Positions 1-5,103 of a stretch of 11,002 nt of DNA are shown piece by piece (the stretch's first letter is position 1; each line of letters begins with the position of its first letter). The notes beneath the pieces are model-generated. The model worked only from the letters and a program-made list of their open reading frames with translations. It was not told where the DNA came from and ran no database searches. Made by a program: the position numbers and the translations under genes. This DNA is from Candidatus Brocadiia bacterium. Its GTDB lineage: Bacteria > Planctomycetota > PUPC01 > DSUN01. The DNA lies in contig JADHXT010000084.1 in assembly GCA_016782825.1 (NCBI GenBank), positions 1 through 11,002 on the forward strand, in the 5' to 3' direction.

Positions 1-164
1 GCCGTGGGACCTTCAGGAGCGTACGGGCTCTTGAGCGAGCCATCCGGGAGTACCTCGACACCCACAACGAAAGCCCCAAGCCATTCGTCTGGACCGCTAC
101 AGCGGAAGAGATCTTCGGCAAGATCTACAGACTTTGCGAACGAATCTCTCACGCAGGACACTAG
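1..164 (+). CDS. IS630-family transposase, C-terminal fragment (5' end outside window)
   Basis: The reading frame that starts at base 3 is open from the window edge to a TAG at 162-164 and has no start codon here, so only about the last 53 residues are present. The frame reads RGTFRSVRALERAIREYL, then DTHNESPKPFVWTATAEEI, ending ERISHAGH. This matches the C-terminal tail of IS630-family DDE transposases, where a helix (LExAIxxYLxxHN) is followed by the PKPFVWT segment. The catalytic DDE residues lie upstream, outside the window. The family cuts and pastes its element into TA dinucleotides. I could not define the right terminal inverted repeat in the bases after the stop. Family assignment is confident; whether the element is intact cannot be told. 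Confidence 0.88.
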   Translation, partial: RGTFRSVRALERAIREYLDTHNESPKPFVWTATAEEIFGKIYRLCERISHAGH

Positions 165-530
165 CGGGGCGCTACGGAATGTCAAGCCATCGAGCTGAGC
201 TTGCCCATCCGTGGCCACACCCTCTTCCTGCACCCCGTTGCTGCCGCTCTGACACTGCTCCGCCCCAATGGTCTTCTCGAACGCCTTCCCCAAGCACCAC
301 ACCGCCAACGCGGTCTCGTTCCGGCCGAAGCTCTGGCTCGACTGCCAGTTGCCATCTCGGTCTTTGTCGCCGTGGCCGGCACCGGGCGTGCTGCTGCATC
401 GCGCGTTGCGCGAGGCCACGAACGTGGGTTGCAGGCAGTTGGGCATGGAGTATCCTGCTGGGGCAGAGCACATGGGTTCGCCAGGGGCGAGCGATAGGAC
501 ACAGGACTCACGAACCAAAGGATGGTCGGG
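165..530 (-). other. Region without a recognised gene; possible gene remnant on the minus strand
   Basis: No known protein was recognised in these 366 bases. One minus-strand frame, open from a TGA at 537-539 to the left window edge, has coding-like composition: strongly G/C at third positions and peptide runs such as GAGHGDKDRDGNWQSS and NETALAVWCLGKAFEKTIG. An in-frame ATG is at 473-471, with no convincing ribosome binding site. The frame runs on, antisense, through the transposase, so its openness alone proves little in GC-rich DNA. It may be a fragment of a gene interrupted by the IS630 element, or a by-product of composition. No function can be given. Confidence 0.25.
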
Positions 531-1637
531 ATGGTCTCACTTAGCGAGAAGTTCGCCGGCTGCATCGCGGCGTCGTGGGTGGGCTCGGCGATGGGCGCGG
601 CCGTTGAGGGATGGTCGCCCGAGCGGATCGAGCAGACACACGGTCATCTGGACCGGCTTCTACCTTACTGCCATTATGCGGGACGGACAGAGACACGCTG
701 GGAACGTCCACCTGGCACGACAGAGGACGGCATCGAACGACAGCGGCTTCTCGCAACGGCCATCATCGAGAAGCAGGACCGGATCCTGGCTCGCGATCTG
801 GTGGCGGTATGGCTTCGCGACCTGGATCCGGCGAGGTCCGCCTACAAGCAGGAGGACTACGACCGGGCGCTGCTCGAGTTCGCGCGGGCAGGGGCTCCCC
901 CGGAACTGCTGGGGAGCATGCGAGGCGTGGTGGACAACGTCGGGCCAGCCAGGGCTTCGCATTCGATCGGCCTGATCAACGCCGGGGATCCTCGAAGCGC
1001 GGCAGACGACGCCTATGAGTTCGGGCAAGTCTACCTGACAAGGACCTCGGTCGCGCTTCGTTGGGCTGCGCTCTACTGCGCGGCCATAGCGGCGGCCTGC
1101 CGCCCGGAAGCCACGGTGGAGTCCGTCGTCCGAACCGCACAGGAGTTTGCCGACTACCGTGGAGCGCAGGGCCAGGTGTTCTCAAGCTACGACAGGGTGG
1201 CCAAGGAGCTCGATCGGGCGCTTGAGATCGCTGGGCGCAGTCAGGATGTGGGGGCGATGCGCGATGAGTTCTGCAGGATCTACACCGGCGGGTCCTACAT
1301 CGTCTACGGGGGCTCCCAGGCGAATGAAGTCGTCGCAAAGGGCATAGCCGTCTTCGCGTTCACCCGGGGCAATCCCAAGGACGCGATCCTGACCGCAGTG
1401 AACTTCGGGCGGGACACGGACTGTCTGGCGGCCATAGCTGGCGGGCTTGCGGGAGCTCTGTCGGGAACAGAATCGCTTCCGCCAGACTGGCTCAAGCAAG
1501 TTGATGAGGCCACCCAACAGGACCCATACACGAACTGCCGACGGACGATCGCGGATACCGCGGAAGGTCTCTACGGAGCCTTCCGGGCTCGACTGGCCAA
1601 GCTGGCAGACTACGTCGACACGATGAGCGATGCCTAG
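531..1637 (+). CDS. ADP-ribosylglycohydrolase family protein
   Basis: A 368-residue protein of the ADP-ribosylglycohydrolase fold (DraG/ARH-like, PF03747), an all-helical, usually two-metal hydrolase that removes ADP-ribose from proteins or small molecules; no signal peptide is seen, so it is probably cytoplasmic. Visible family motifs, from the 531 start: GSAMGAAVEG at 18-27, GTTEDGIER at 62-70 (the position of the TDDT metal-binding motif), GLINAGDPRSAADDA at 147-161, and NFGRDTDC followed by AAIAGGLAGALSG at 291-312, the second metal-binding motif. Start: ATGs lie at 522 and 531; AAAGG at 517-521 touches the first but is 9 nt from the second, so 531 is preferred. The first motif is TEDG instead of TDDT, a variant I associate with a planctomycete-type subgroup, so the substrate is uncertain. 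The C-terminus is intact. The next cassette (copy A) converges on it. Confidence 0.85.
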   Translation: MVSLSEKFAGCIAASWVGSAMGAAVEGWSPERIEQTHGHLDRLLPYCHYAGRTETRWERPPGTTEDGIERQRLLATAIIEKQDRILARDLVAVWLRDLDPARSAYKQEDYDRALLEFARAGAPPELLGSMRGVVDNVGPARASHSIGLINAGDPRSAADDAYEFGQVYLTRTSVALRWAALYCAAIAAACRPEATVESVVRTAQEFADYRGAQGQVFSSYDRVAKELDRALEIAGRSQDVGAMRDEFCRIYTGGSYIVYGGSQANEVVAKGIAVFAFTRGNPKDAILTAVNFGRDTDCLAAIAGGLAGALSGTESLPPDWLKQVDEATQQDPYTNCRRTIADTAEGLYGAFRARLAKLADYVDTMSDA

Positions 1638-1684
1638 TCGGAGCGGGACCATCGGGCAGGGGGGAAGCCTGGGCCTGCACCTCC

Positions 1685-1954
1685 TCACCGCTCCCACGCC
1701 TCAAGGCAGCACTCTCCCAGCATCGCCCTCGTCCCATCATCATGACTCCAGTGCCTCTCAACCCAGTGCAGGAACTCCTTCGGGACACGGCCCCTGACCC
1801 AGACCTTGGAGCGGGTGACGCGATGACGTTCCGACTGATGGCGGTCCTCCCGAGCTACCCCAGGCGATCGATCCCTTTTCCACTCCGTCCACTTCGCCTT
1901 CCTGCCTTCCGACCACCGCTCTCGCGCAGCCGCCTTGTGCCATTCTCTCTTCAT
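1685..1954 (-). CDS. Cassette ORF2, copy A: basic Trp-rich protein (N-terminally truncated)
   Basis: An 89-residue ORF from ATG at 1954 to TGA at 1685-1687, with no recognised family. It starts MKREWHKAAARERWSEGRKA, has the conserved core KVWVRGRVPKEFLHWVERHW and ends GECCLEAWER. Copies B, C and D encode the same protein with many synonymous codon changes (for example the Pro of VP is CCG, CCA or CCT), so the protein frame was selected in the past. Compared with B and D, this copy lacks the N-terminal part with the EIERAVDNVKRTK-like segment. High Arg/Lys/Trp content suggests nucleic-acid binding, which is inference. No clear ribosome binding site is seen before 1954, so it may not be translated now. 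Confidence 0.45.
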   Translation of the reverse strand: MKREWHKAAARERWSEGRKAKWTEWKRDRSPGVAREDRHQSERHRVTRSKVWVRGRVPKEFLHWVERHWSHDDGTRAMLGECCLEAWER

Positions 1955-1968
1955 CCACTTGTCCGGCC

Positions 1969-2012
1969 TTGGGACTCGGTTTGTTGCCGAGGTTCTCTCG
2001 GATGGGCGAGAG
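1969..2012 (-). promoter_or_regulatory. Leader core of cassette copy A with alternative stems
   Basis: On the minus strand this segment matches the leaders of copies D and B. Written on the plus strand it has CTCGG (1975-1979), CCGAG (1987-1991) and CTCGG (1997-2001). The middle arm can pair with either neighbour, giving two mutually exclusive 5-bp hairpins, as in copy D. The loop GTTTGTTG/CAACAAAC is also conserved apart from one base. The role as an attenuator or RNA switch is inference. Confidence 0.4.
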
Positions 2013-2117
2013 GAACTGGTCTCGGCTCTCCATGCCGGTCAGTAGACGATGACGGCCACGGCTAAAGGCGGGGAGCGCCGGCATGTGGCACCACGAGGCC
2101 ACAGAGCGGGCGGACCG

Positions 2118-3152
2118 TCATTTCCGGCCGGGCGCGAGTGCGTCACCCGGGCGGGGCTGTCCCGGCTTGGGCCGCATGGTGGCCTCGGACCACATCTGGC
2201 GCGTGATGTGGTCCTCCATGATGTGCTGGTAGAAGCGGATCCAGGTGGTCTCCGTCCGCTTGCGGCCATACTCGGGGTCGCCGCCGGGGCGGTTGTCGCC
2301 CTCGAAACGTCCGGCGTCGCTCGTCGGCACCAGCTCGTCGGGATAGTGCAGCACGTGGCGGAACATCCAGTCAATCTGGTGCAGCCACTCGTGCAGTTCC
2401 ATCTCGCCGTCGGTCTCGCCCTTGAACGGGTAGTTGGTGCGCCAGGGAATGTTGACGAAGCCCGCCCCGCCCACGTCGGCGCTGCTCGCAAACGTGGCGG
2501 CGATCCAGGGCGCCGGCACGTCCGGTCCCCGCTTCCCGTTGAACTTCACGTAGCAGAAGACCGTGTCGACCTGCTTGCCCTTGAGGAGGCGATCGGTGAA
2601 GGGGCGCACGAGGTGGGGCGCGGGGCAGAACGGCCCCTTGCCGCTGCCGTGGAGCTTGGTCAGCGGCTCCTCGATGACCGCGAAGTCCGCGTCAATCCGC
2701 AGCATGCCGCTCGAGTAGTGGAAGACGTGCTTGGCGAAGCAGCCAAAGCTCGCGCGGATTCTCCTCTCGTCGTCCGGGCTGACGGTCTTGTGAATCTTGA
2801 CTGTCTTGTCGCCATCCTTCCACGAGAAGCCCAGGTGCCGGAAGATGACCACCAGGACCTTCCAGGGAAGGGCCTTGCTTCGCTCGGTGTTGCGGGGCGC
2901 CTTGGGGCGGAGGCCCTTGATATGGGCTCGGGCCTCGACCCGCTGCGCTTCGCTGGACACGCAGCGGTCGAGCACGCGCTCCCAGGCCCCGAGGGCGGCG
3001 GGCCAGTCCCGTGCCTTCTCCGCGGCGAGCGCCTTTGTGCGACAGGCGGCAGAGTCCATCTCTGCCCCGTAGCCCACGCCTGCGAGGAAGACAAGGGCAA
3101 CGCCGAGAAGACAAGAGAGCCGGCGCACCGGCGACCGCTCACACTCCGCCAC
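2118..3152 (-). CDS. Exported protein with HExxH motif, putative zinc metallopeptidase
   Basis: A 344-residue protein. The preferred start is GTG at 3152-3150, because AGGAG lies 7 nt upstream; a TTG at 3182 would add ten residues without such a site. Residues 10-30 form a Sec signal peptide (RR, then LSCLLGVALVFLAGVGYGA). Residues 36-64 resemble a single TPR-like helix pair (AAEKARDWPAALGAWERVL). The key motif is MELHEWLHQIDWM: HEWLH at 254-258 fits the HExxH zinc-peptidase signature, preceded by hydrophobic and acidic residues. Later His residues in YQHIMEDHITRQMW (309-322) could supply a third ligand. It is predicted to act outside the cytoplasm. I do not recognise a named family. A candidate promoter lies at 3208-3236. 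It sits between truncated cassette copies D and A, all in one orientation. The open frame antisense to it is a shadow. Confidence 0.68.
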   Translation of the reverse strand: MAECERSPVRRLSCLLGVALVFLAGVGYGAEMDSAACRTKALAAEKARDWPAALGAWERVLDRCVSSEAQRVEARAHIKGLRPKAPRNTERSKALPWKVLVVIFRHLGFSWKDGDKTVKIHKTVSPDDERRIRASFGCFAKHVFHYSSGMLRIDADFAVIEEPLTKLHGSGKGPFCPAPHLVRPFTDRLLKGKQVDTVFCYVKFNGKRGPDVPAPWIAATFASSADVGGAGFVNIPWRTNYPFKGETDGEMELHEWLHQIDWMFRHVLHYPDELVPTSDAGRFEGDNRPGGDPEYGRKRTETTWIRFYQHIMEDHITRQMWSEATMRPKPGQPRPGDALAPGRK

Positions 3153-3207
3153 CTTAGTTCTCCTGACACCTGAGTTGCACAAGCGGGCTCACGGTACGGC
3201 CGTCACG

Positions 3208-3236
3208 ATTCTACCCTCGCCGCCCGTTACACTCAA
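3208..3236 (-). promoter_or_regulatory. Candidate sigma70-type promoter of the HExxH-protein gene
   Basis: On the minus strand TTGAGT (3236-3231, 4 of 6 to the -35 consensus) is followed after exactly 17 bases by TAGAAT (3213-3208, 5 of 6 to the -10 consensus). It would start transcription about 50 nt before the GTG at 3152. Matched by eye only. Confidence 0.4.
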
Positions 3237-3368
3237 CCGGCAACTGGGGAGCCCACCAATACACAAACGGGAAGCGTACTACCCGGTGTTCGCCCTCAAG
3301 GACGGGACCATCTCCCGGCCTGACCTCGAATGCCTCTCCGTCGTCACTATGGCGGCTGGCAGGATCGC

Positions 3369-3521
3369 CTACCTGCGCCTGCCCCGCCACCCCGCCTTCC
3401 TACCCTCTGACCAACGCTCTCGCACACCCGCCTTGTGCCATTTGCGCCTCATCCACTTGCAGGACTTGGTCCGCTTGACATTGTCGACTGCTCGCTCGAT
3501 CTCCTCCTGGCATGACGTCAT
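3369..3521 (-). CDS. Cassette ORF2, copy D: short basic protein (C-terminally truncated)
   Basis: A 50-residue ORF from ATG at 3521 to TAG at 3369-3371. AAGGTGG ends about 5 nt before the start, a plausible ribosome binding site. It begins MTSCQEEIERAVDNVKRTK, continues KWMRRKWHKAGVRERWSEG and ends in Arg-rich sequence. It aligns with ORF2 of copy B (DEIEHAIDGIKRTK, RRQWHKAAARSRWS) and of copy A (REWHKAAARERWSEGRKA). It stops where those continue for about 70 more residues, so it is truncated or has diverged. It lies 10 nt after the zinc-ribbon ORF stop, suggesting joint translation. Function unknown; strongly basic, so nucleic-acid binding is possible. Confidence 0.4.
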   Translation of the reverse strand: MTSCQEEIERAVDNVKRTKSCKWMRRKWHKAGVRERWSEGRKAGWRGRRR

Positions 3522-3531
3522 GTCGACCACC

Positions 3532-3660
3532 TTAGACAACCGTCTCCCTCAACTCCAGCGCCAGTCCTGCCCAGACATCGCCTACTATCTTGTCACACCG
3601 TCCGCAATACCCGCCGAGCAGCTCATCCTCGGCAGCTCCACACATTCTGCATCTTCTCAT
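3532..3660 (-). CDS. Cassette ORF1, copy D: zinc-ribbon mini-protein
   Basis: A 42-residue ORF from ATG at 3660 to TAA at 3532-3534, with a strong ribosome binding site (GGAGGTG, 6 nt before the ATG). It reads MRRCRMCGAAEDELLGGYCG then RCDKIV. The cysteines are spaced C4-x2-C7-x11-C19-x2-C22, a zinc-ribbon or rubredoxin-knuckle pattern. Copy B has the same architecture (x12 between pairs) with rather different residues, so what was kept is the metal site. Likely a small DNA-, RNA- or protein-binding module. It is not assigned to a named family. ORF2 follows 10 nt later. Confidence 0.5.
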   Translation of the reverse strand: MRRCRMCGAAEDELLGGYCGRCDKIVGDVWAGLALELRETVV

Positions 3661-3780
3661 CTTGTTCACCTCCAGCCCGCCTTCAGGCGAGCTCAGTTCG
3701 TCAGGTTGCTGAGCTTGCCTTCAGCCGTCCCTGGGGACTCGGTCTGTTGCCGAGATCTCTCCTCGGAAGGGTGAGAGGGG
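3661..3780 (-). promoter_or_regulatory. Structured 5' leader of cassette copy D
   Basis: The leader lies directly upstream of the zinc-ribbon ORF on the minus strand and aligns along its length with 4371-4497. Stems seen (plus-strand coordinates): CTCGG 3738-3742 with CCGAG 3750-3754; CCGAG 3750-3754 alternatively with CTCGG 3762-3766; GCTCAG 3691-3696 with CTGAGC 3709-3714; CGCC 3678-3681 with GGCG 3686-3689, just before the GGAGG site. The shared middle arm makes two stems mutually exclusive. Suggested role: RNA control of the cassette ORFs, by inference. Confidence 0.5.
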
Positions 3781-3817
3781 CGGCGTAGCTTTGGCACTCG
3801 GCGAAGCCGCCTTTGTT

Positions 3818-3829
3818 TTCAATATGGAA
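3818..3829. repeat. Unit-junction palindrome (imperfect) between copies B and D
   Basis: TTCAATATGGAA, a one-mismatch form of the perfect palindrome at 4538-4549. It lies 36 nt past the ORF2 stop of copy B, the same distance as at the other junction (35-36 nt after the copy C stop). The two are 720 bp apart. It could be an operator, a recombination site or only a shared ancestral sequence. Confidence 0.5.
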
Positions 3830-3865
3830 GACAACTCCGCGGCAACCTGCCCAGACCAGCCACCC

Positions 3866-4237
3866 TCACCGCTCCCACACCTCAAAGCAACACTCGCTCA
3901 GCATCCGTCGCGCACTTCTCTCATGCATCCACCGCCCCTCAGCCCAGTCCAGGAACTCCTTTGGGACGTGACCGCGGACCCAGACCTTGGGCTGGCTGAC
4001 TCGGGAATGGCTCGGACGATGGGTCGCGTCCCGGCCTGCCTTGCGGGAACGCCGCTCCTTCCACTCCACCCACCTCGCCTTCCTGCCCTATGACCAGCGA
4101 CTTCGGGCAGCCGCCTTGTGCCACTGCCTCCTCGTCCACCTGTCCAGCTTGGTTCGCTTGATGCCGTCGATGGCGTGCTCGATCTCATCACGCCATGCCG
4201 TTCCTGCTGACCCGACAGCGTGTCTCTCAACCTCCAT
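3866..4237 (-). pseudogene. Cassette ORF2, copy B: basic Trp-rich protein, interrupted by one TAG
   Basis: Starting at ATG 4237, the frame reads MEVERHAVGSAGTAW, then RDEIEHAIDGIKRTK, RRQWHKAAARSRWS, then TAG at 4090-4088. After the stop the same frame stays open for about 73 codons with no indel: GRKARWVEWKERR, PKVWVRGHVPKEFLDWAEG, ending SECCFEVWER and TGA at 3866-3868. Copy A has GAA and copy D GAG at the stop position, so a single nonsense change explains it. The stop-free protein would be about 122 residues and very basic. The start overlaps the end of ORF1 by 11 nt, so translation is probably coupled. Either a fresh pseudogene or a 49-residue product; readthrough is a more speculative option. 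Confidence 0.5.
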
Positions 4238-4370
4238 CTTGATCCGCCTCCGACTCGACCCATTCACCAAGGCCCTTCTGCTCCTGGACCACAACCCTGC
4301 CGCACCGCGGGCAGCAAAGGCCCCGCTTGGTTGCCTCCACCAATCCGTCACACCACCCACATCTGGCCAT
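4227..4370 (-). CDS. Cassette ORF1, copy B: zinc-ribbon mini-protein
   Basis: A 47-residue ORF from ATG at 4370 to TGA at 4227-4229. The sequence MARCGWCDGLVEATKRGLCC is followed by PRCGRVVVQEQKGLGEW and an acidic tail (ESEADQDGG). Cysteines are spaced C4-x2-C7-x12-C20-x2-C23, as in a zinc ribbon. A purine-rich GGGGGTGA lies 6-8 nt before the ATG. The upstream leader is the best conserved part of the cassette. ORF2 starts inside its last codons. I know of no named family of this size and context; the metal-binding reading rests on the cysteine pattern. Confidence 0.5.
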   Translation of the reverse strand: MARCGWCDGLVEATKRGLCCPRCGRVVVQEQKGLGEWVESEADQDGG

Positions 4371-4497
4371 CGTCTTCACCCCCAGCCCGCCTCGAGGCAG
4401 GCTCAGCTCGTCGAGTTGCTGAGCGTGCCTCGTGGCGCCTCTGGGGACTCGGTCTGTTGCGGAGCCCCTCTTCGCGATGTTGGGGAGAGGGGCGGCT
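4371..4497 (-). promoter_or_regulatory. Structured 5' leader of cassette copy B
   Basis: This leader aligns with 3661-3780 nearly end to end. The GCTCAG (4401-4406)/CTGAGC (4419-4424) stem is kept, and the pre-start hairpin (GCC 4389-4391, loop TCGA, GGC 4396-4398) has a different sequence but the same place and shape as in D, so base pairing seems to matter. In the first stem, CCGAG has become CGGAG, weakening one alternative; instead GGGG-CTC and GAG-CCCC (4443-4450 with 4462-4468) can pair. No promoter was recognised. Confidence 0.48.
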
Positions 4498-4537
4498 GTT
4501 GCTGCCGGCCACGATACCCCGGACGGTCCGATCTACT

Positions 4538-4549
4538 TTCCATATGGAA
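4538..4549. repeat. Unit-junction palindrome between copies C and B
   Basis: TTCCATATGGAA is a perfect 12-bp palindrome, 36 nt beyond the ORF2 stop of copy C. The matching site at 3818-3829 differs in one base and lies exactly one period away. Confidence 0.55.
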
Positions 4550-4584
4550 GAGAATGGCAGCCGGCGCCGCCTACCCTCGTACCC

Positions 4585-4696
4585 TCACCCCTCCCACACC
4601 TCAAAGCAGCACCCACTCAGCATTGCCCGCGTCTCACCGTAATGACTCCAGTGCCTCTCAACCCAGTCGAGGAACTCCCGAGGGACGTGGCCCCTG
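4585..4696 (-). pseudogene. Cassette ORF2, copy C: C-terminal fragment
   Basis: Only the last 36 or so codons remain: RGHVPREFLDWVERHWSH, then ETRAMLSGCCFEVWEG and TGA at 4585-4587. Similarity to copies A and B stops abruptly at 4696; the next bases belong to the aminotransferase remnant. Differences from A and B are mostly synonymous. Without a start codon, leader or ORF1 this copy cannot be expressed as the full protein. Confidence 0.6.
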
Positions 4697-4880
4697 CCCG
4701 TGGTGCTGTCGGGTCGGGGCGATCGAGTACGACGCCGCCGACTACCCGCGAGCCAACGAGTTCGTCGCCTCGCACGTCTACGTCTTCGACGTCAACCCGC
4801 CCAATGGCCTCGAGCTCCTGGAGCTCTACGCCGCGGCGTTCGAGAAGGTGATGGGCGGCCTCGACCAAGTGCTCGCCTGA
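4697..4880 (+). pseudogene. C-terminal remnant of a DegT/DnrJ/EryC1-type aminotransferase
   Basis: A + strand frame ends at TGA 4878-4880 and reads AIEYDAADYPRANEFVAS, then HVYVFDVNPPNG and LELLELYAAAFEKVMGGLDQVLA. The pattern 'YxxxDxPRANEFV...' followed by a terminal helix with AFxKV resembles the C-terminus of PLP-dependent DegT/DnrJ/EryC1/StrS sugar aminotransferases, which transaminate keto-sugars in cell-surface glycan synthesis. Only about 50-60 of the usual 370-400 residues are present and the catalytic lysine is lost. The frame continues upstream only as the antisense of the cassettes. Breakage coincides with the end of cassette copy C. Family assignment is from the tail only and so moderate. 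Confidence 0.5.
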
Positions 4881-4889
4881 CCGGCATCC

Positions 4890-4988
4890 GTGTGGGGCAT
4901 TGCGAACTTACGCCGTGAGGACGTTGTCGAACGAGCGAAGGCTCTTGGATGCCGCTGCGTTGACGGTCGCCGGAAGCACAAGCGGTAG
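4890..4988 (+). other. Short unassigned ORF or gene remnant
   Basis: A frame from GTG 4890 to TAG 4986-4988 gives 32 residues, MWGIANLRREDVVERAKALG then CRCVDGRRKHKR, with an amphipathic helix and a basic tail. It has coding-like composition but no recognised family and no ribosome binding site. It is in the same frame as the aminotransferase remnant, one stop later. It is probably debris from a longer gene; a small protein is less likely. Confidence 0.2.
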
Positions 4989-5020
4989 GCCCGCACGCTG
5001 ATCTCGAACCACGCAATCCC

Positions 5021-5049
5021 TTGACAGGAAACGAGAACGGGACTACAGA
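5021..5049 (+). promoter_or_regulatory. Candidate promoter of the exported-enzyme operon
   Basis: A perfect TTGACA (5021-5026) is followed after 17 bases by TACAGA (5044-5049, 3 of 6 to TATAAT, with a T next). It is the only good -35 match in the gap and would give a leader of about 90 nt before the 5145 start. Read by eye; the weak -10 lowers confidence. Confidence 0.4.
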
Positions 5050-5103
5050 TAGGGACAGGGAGATTCGCCTGAGACCCGCGAGCAACGACTCGGAGTGCTC
5101 CCG

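Larger units (their letters stand above)
1681..2016 (-). repeat. Cassette copy A (internally deleted)
   Basis: This segment aligns with cassette copies B and D. Going down the minus strand it has the leader core (1969-2012), then jumps directly into the middle of the second ORF (about 1960), omitting the rest of the leader, the zinc-ribbon ORF and the start of ORF2. The leader core and the 3' end are about 266 bp apart here against about 556 bp in copy B, so roughly 290 bp are missing. The 3' part (KVWVRG...AWER) is well kept. It lies between the stop of the HExxH-protein gene and the convergent ADP-ribosylglycohydrolase gene. Confidence 0.7.
3345..3817 (-). repeat. Cassette copy D (3' end missing)
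   Basis: The second unit of the tandem array. It aligns with copy B through the whole leader, the zinc-ribbon ORF and the first 45 or so residues of ORF2, then similarity fades near 3345. The conserved 3' part (KVWVRG...CFEVWER) is absent; its place is taken by the promoter region and gene for the HExxH protein. A 20-base stretch in the leader (3731-3750) is identical to copy B (4441-4460). Confidence 0.7.
3818..4537 (-). repeat. Cassette copy B (most complete unit, 720 bp period)
   Basis: The full unit in transcription order: junction palindrome side, leader (4497-4371), zinc-ribbon ORF1 (4370-4227), ORF2 (4237-3866) and a short spacer. It is in direct tandem with copy D to the left and copy C to the right. 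The period measured at the junction palindrome is 720 bp, and at the identical 20-mer in the leader 710 bp, the difference being small indels. Flanking target duplications or terminal inverted repeats were not found. Confidence 0.72.

Noticed and set aside
187..205. Short similarity (GAGCTGAGCYTGCC) between the 165-530 region and the cassette leader
   Set aside because: About 14 bases with one mismatch, no flanking similarity; likely chance in GC-rich DNA.
1638..2117. CRISPR array or tRNA/rRNA within the repeat region
   Set aside because: Repeats are hundreds of bases long and coding, without short regularly spaced units; no cloverleaf or rRNA signature was seen.
2049..3173. A 374-codon + strand frame
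   Set aside because: Antisense shadow of the signal-peptide and HExxH protein; no domain or ribosome binding site.
3660..4540. Integron cassette array with attC sites
   Set aside because: The units are similar to each other rather than different, all carry the same ORFs, and I found no GTTRRRY/RYYYAAC pairs or integrase at the junctions.
3175..4880. Long + strand frames such as 3175-3774 and 3987-4880
   Set aside because: They are open antisense to the cassette units and lack protein-like sequence, except the last 60 residues before 4880, which are listed as the aminotransferase remnant.
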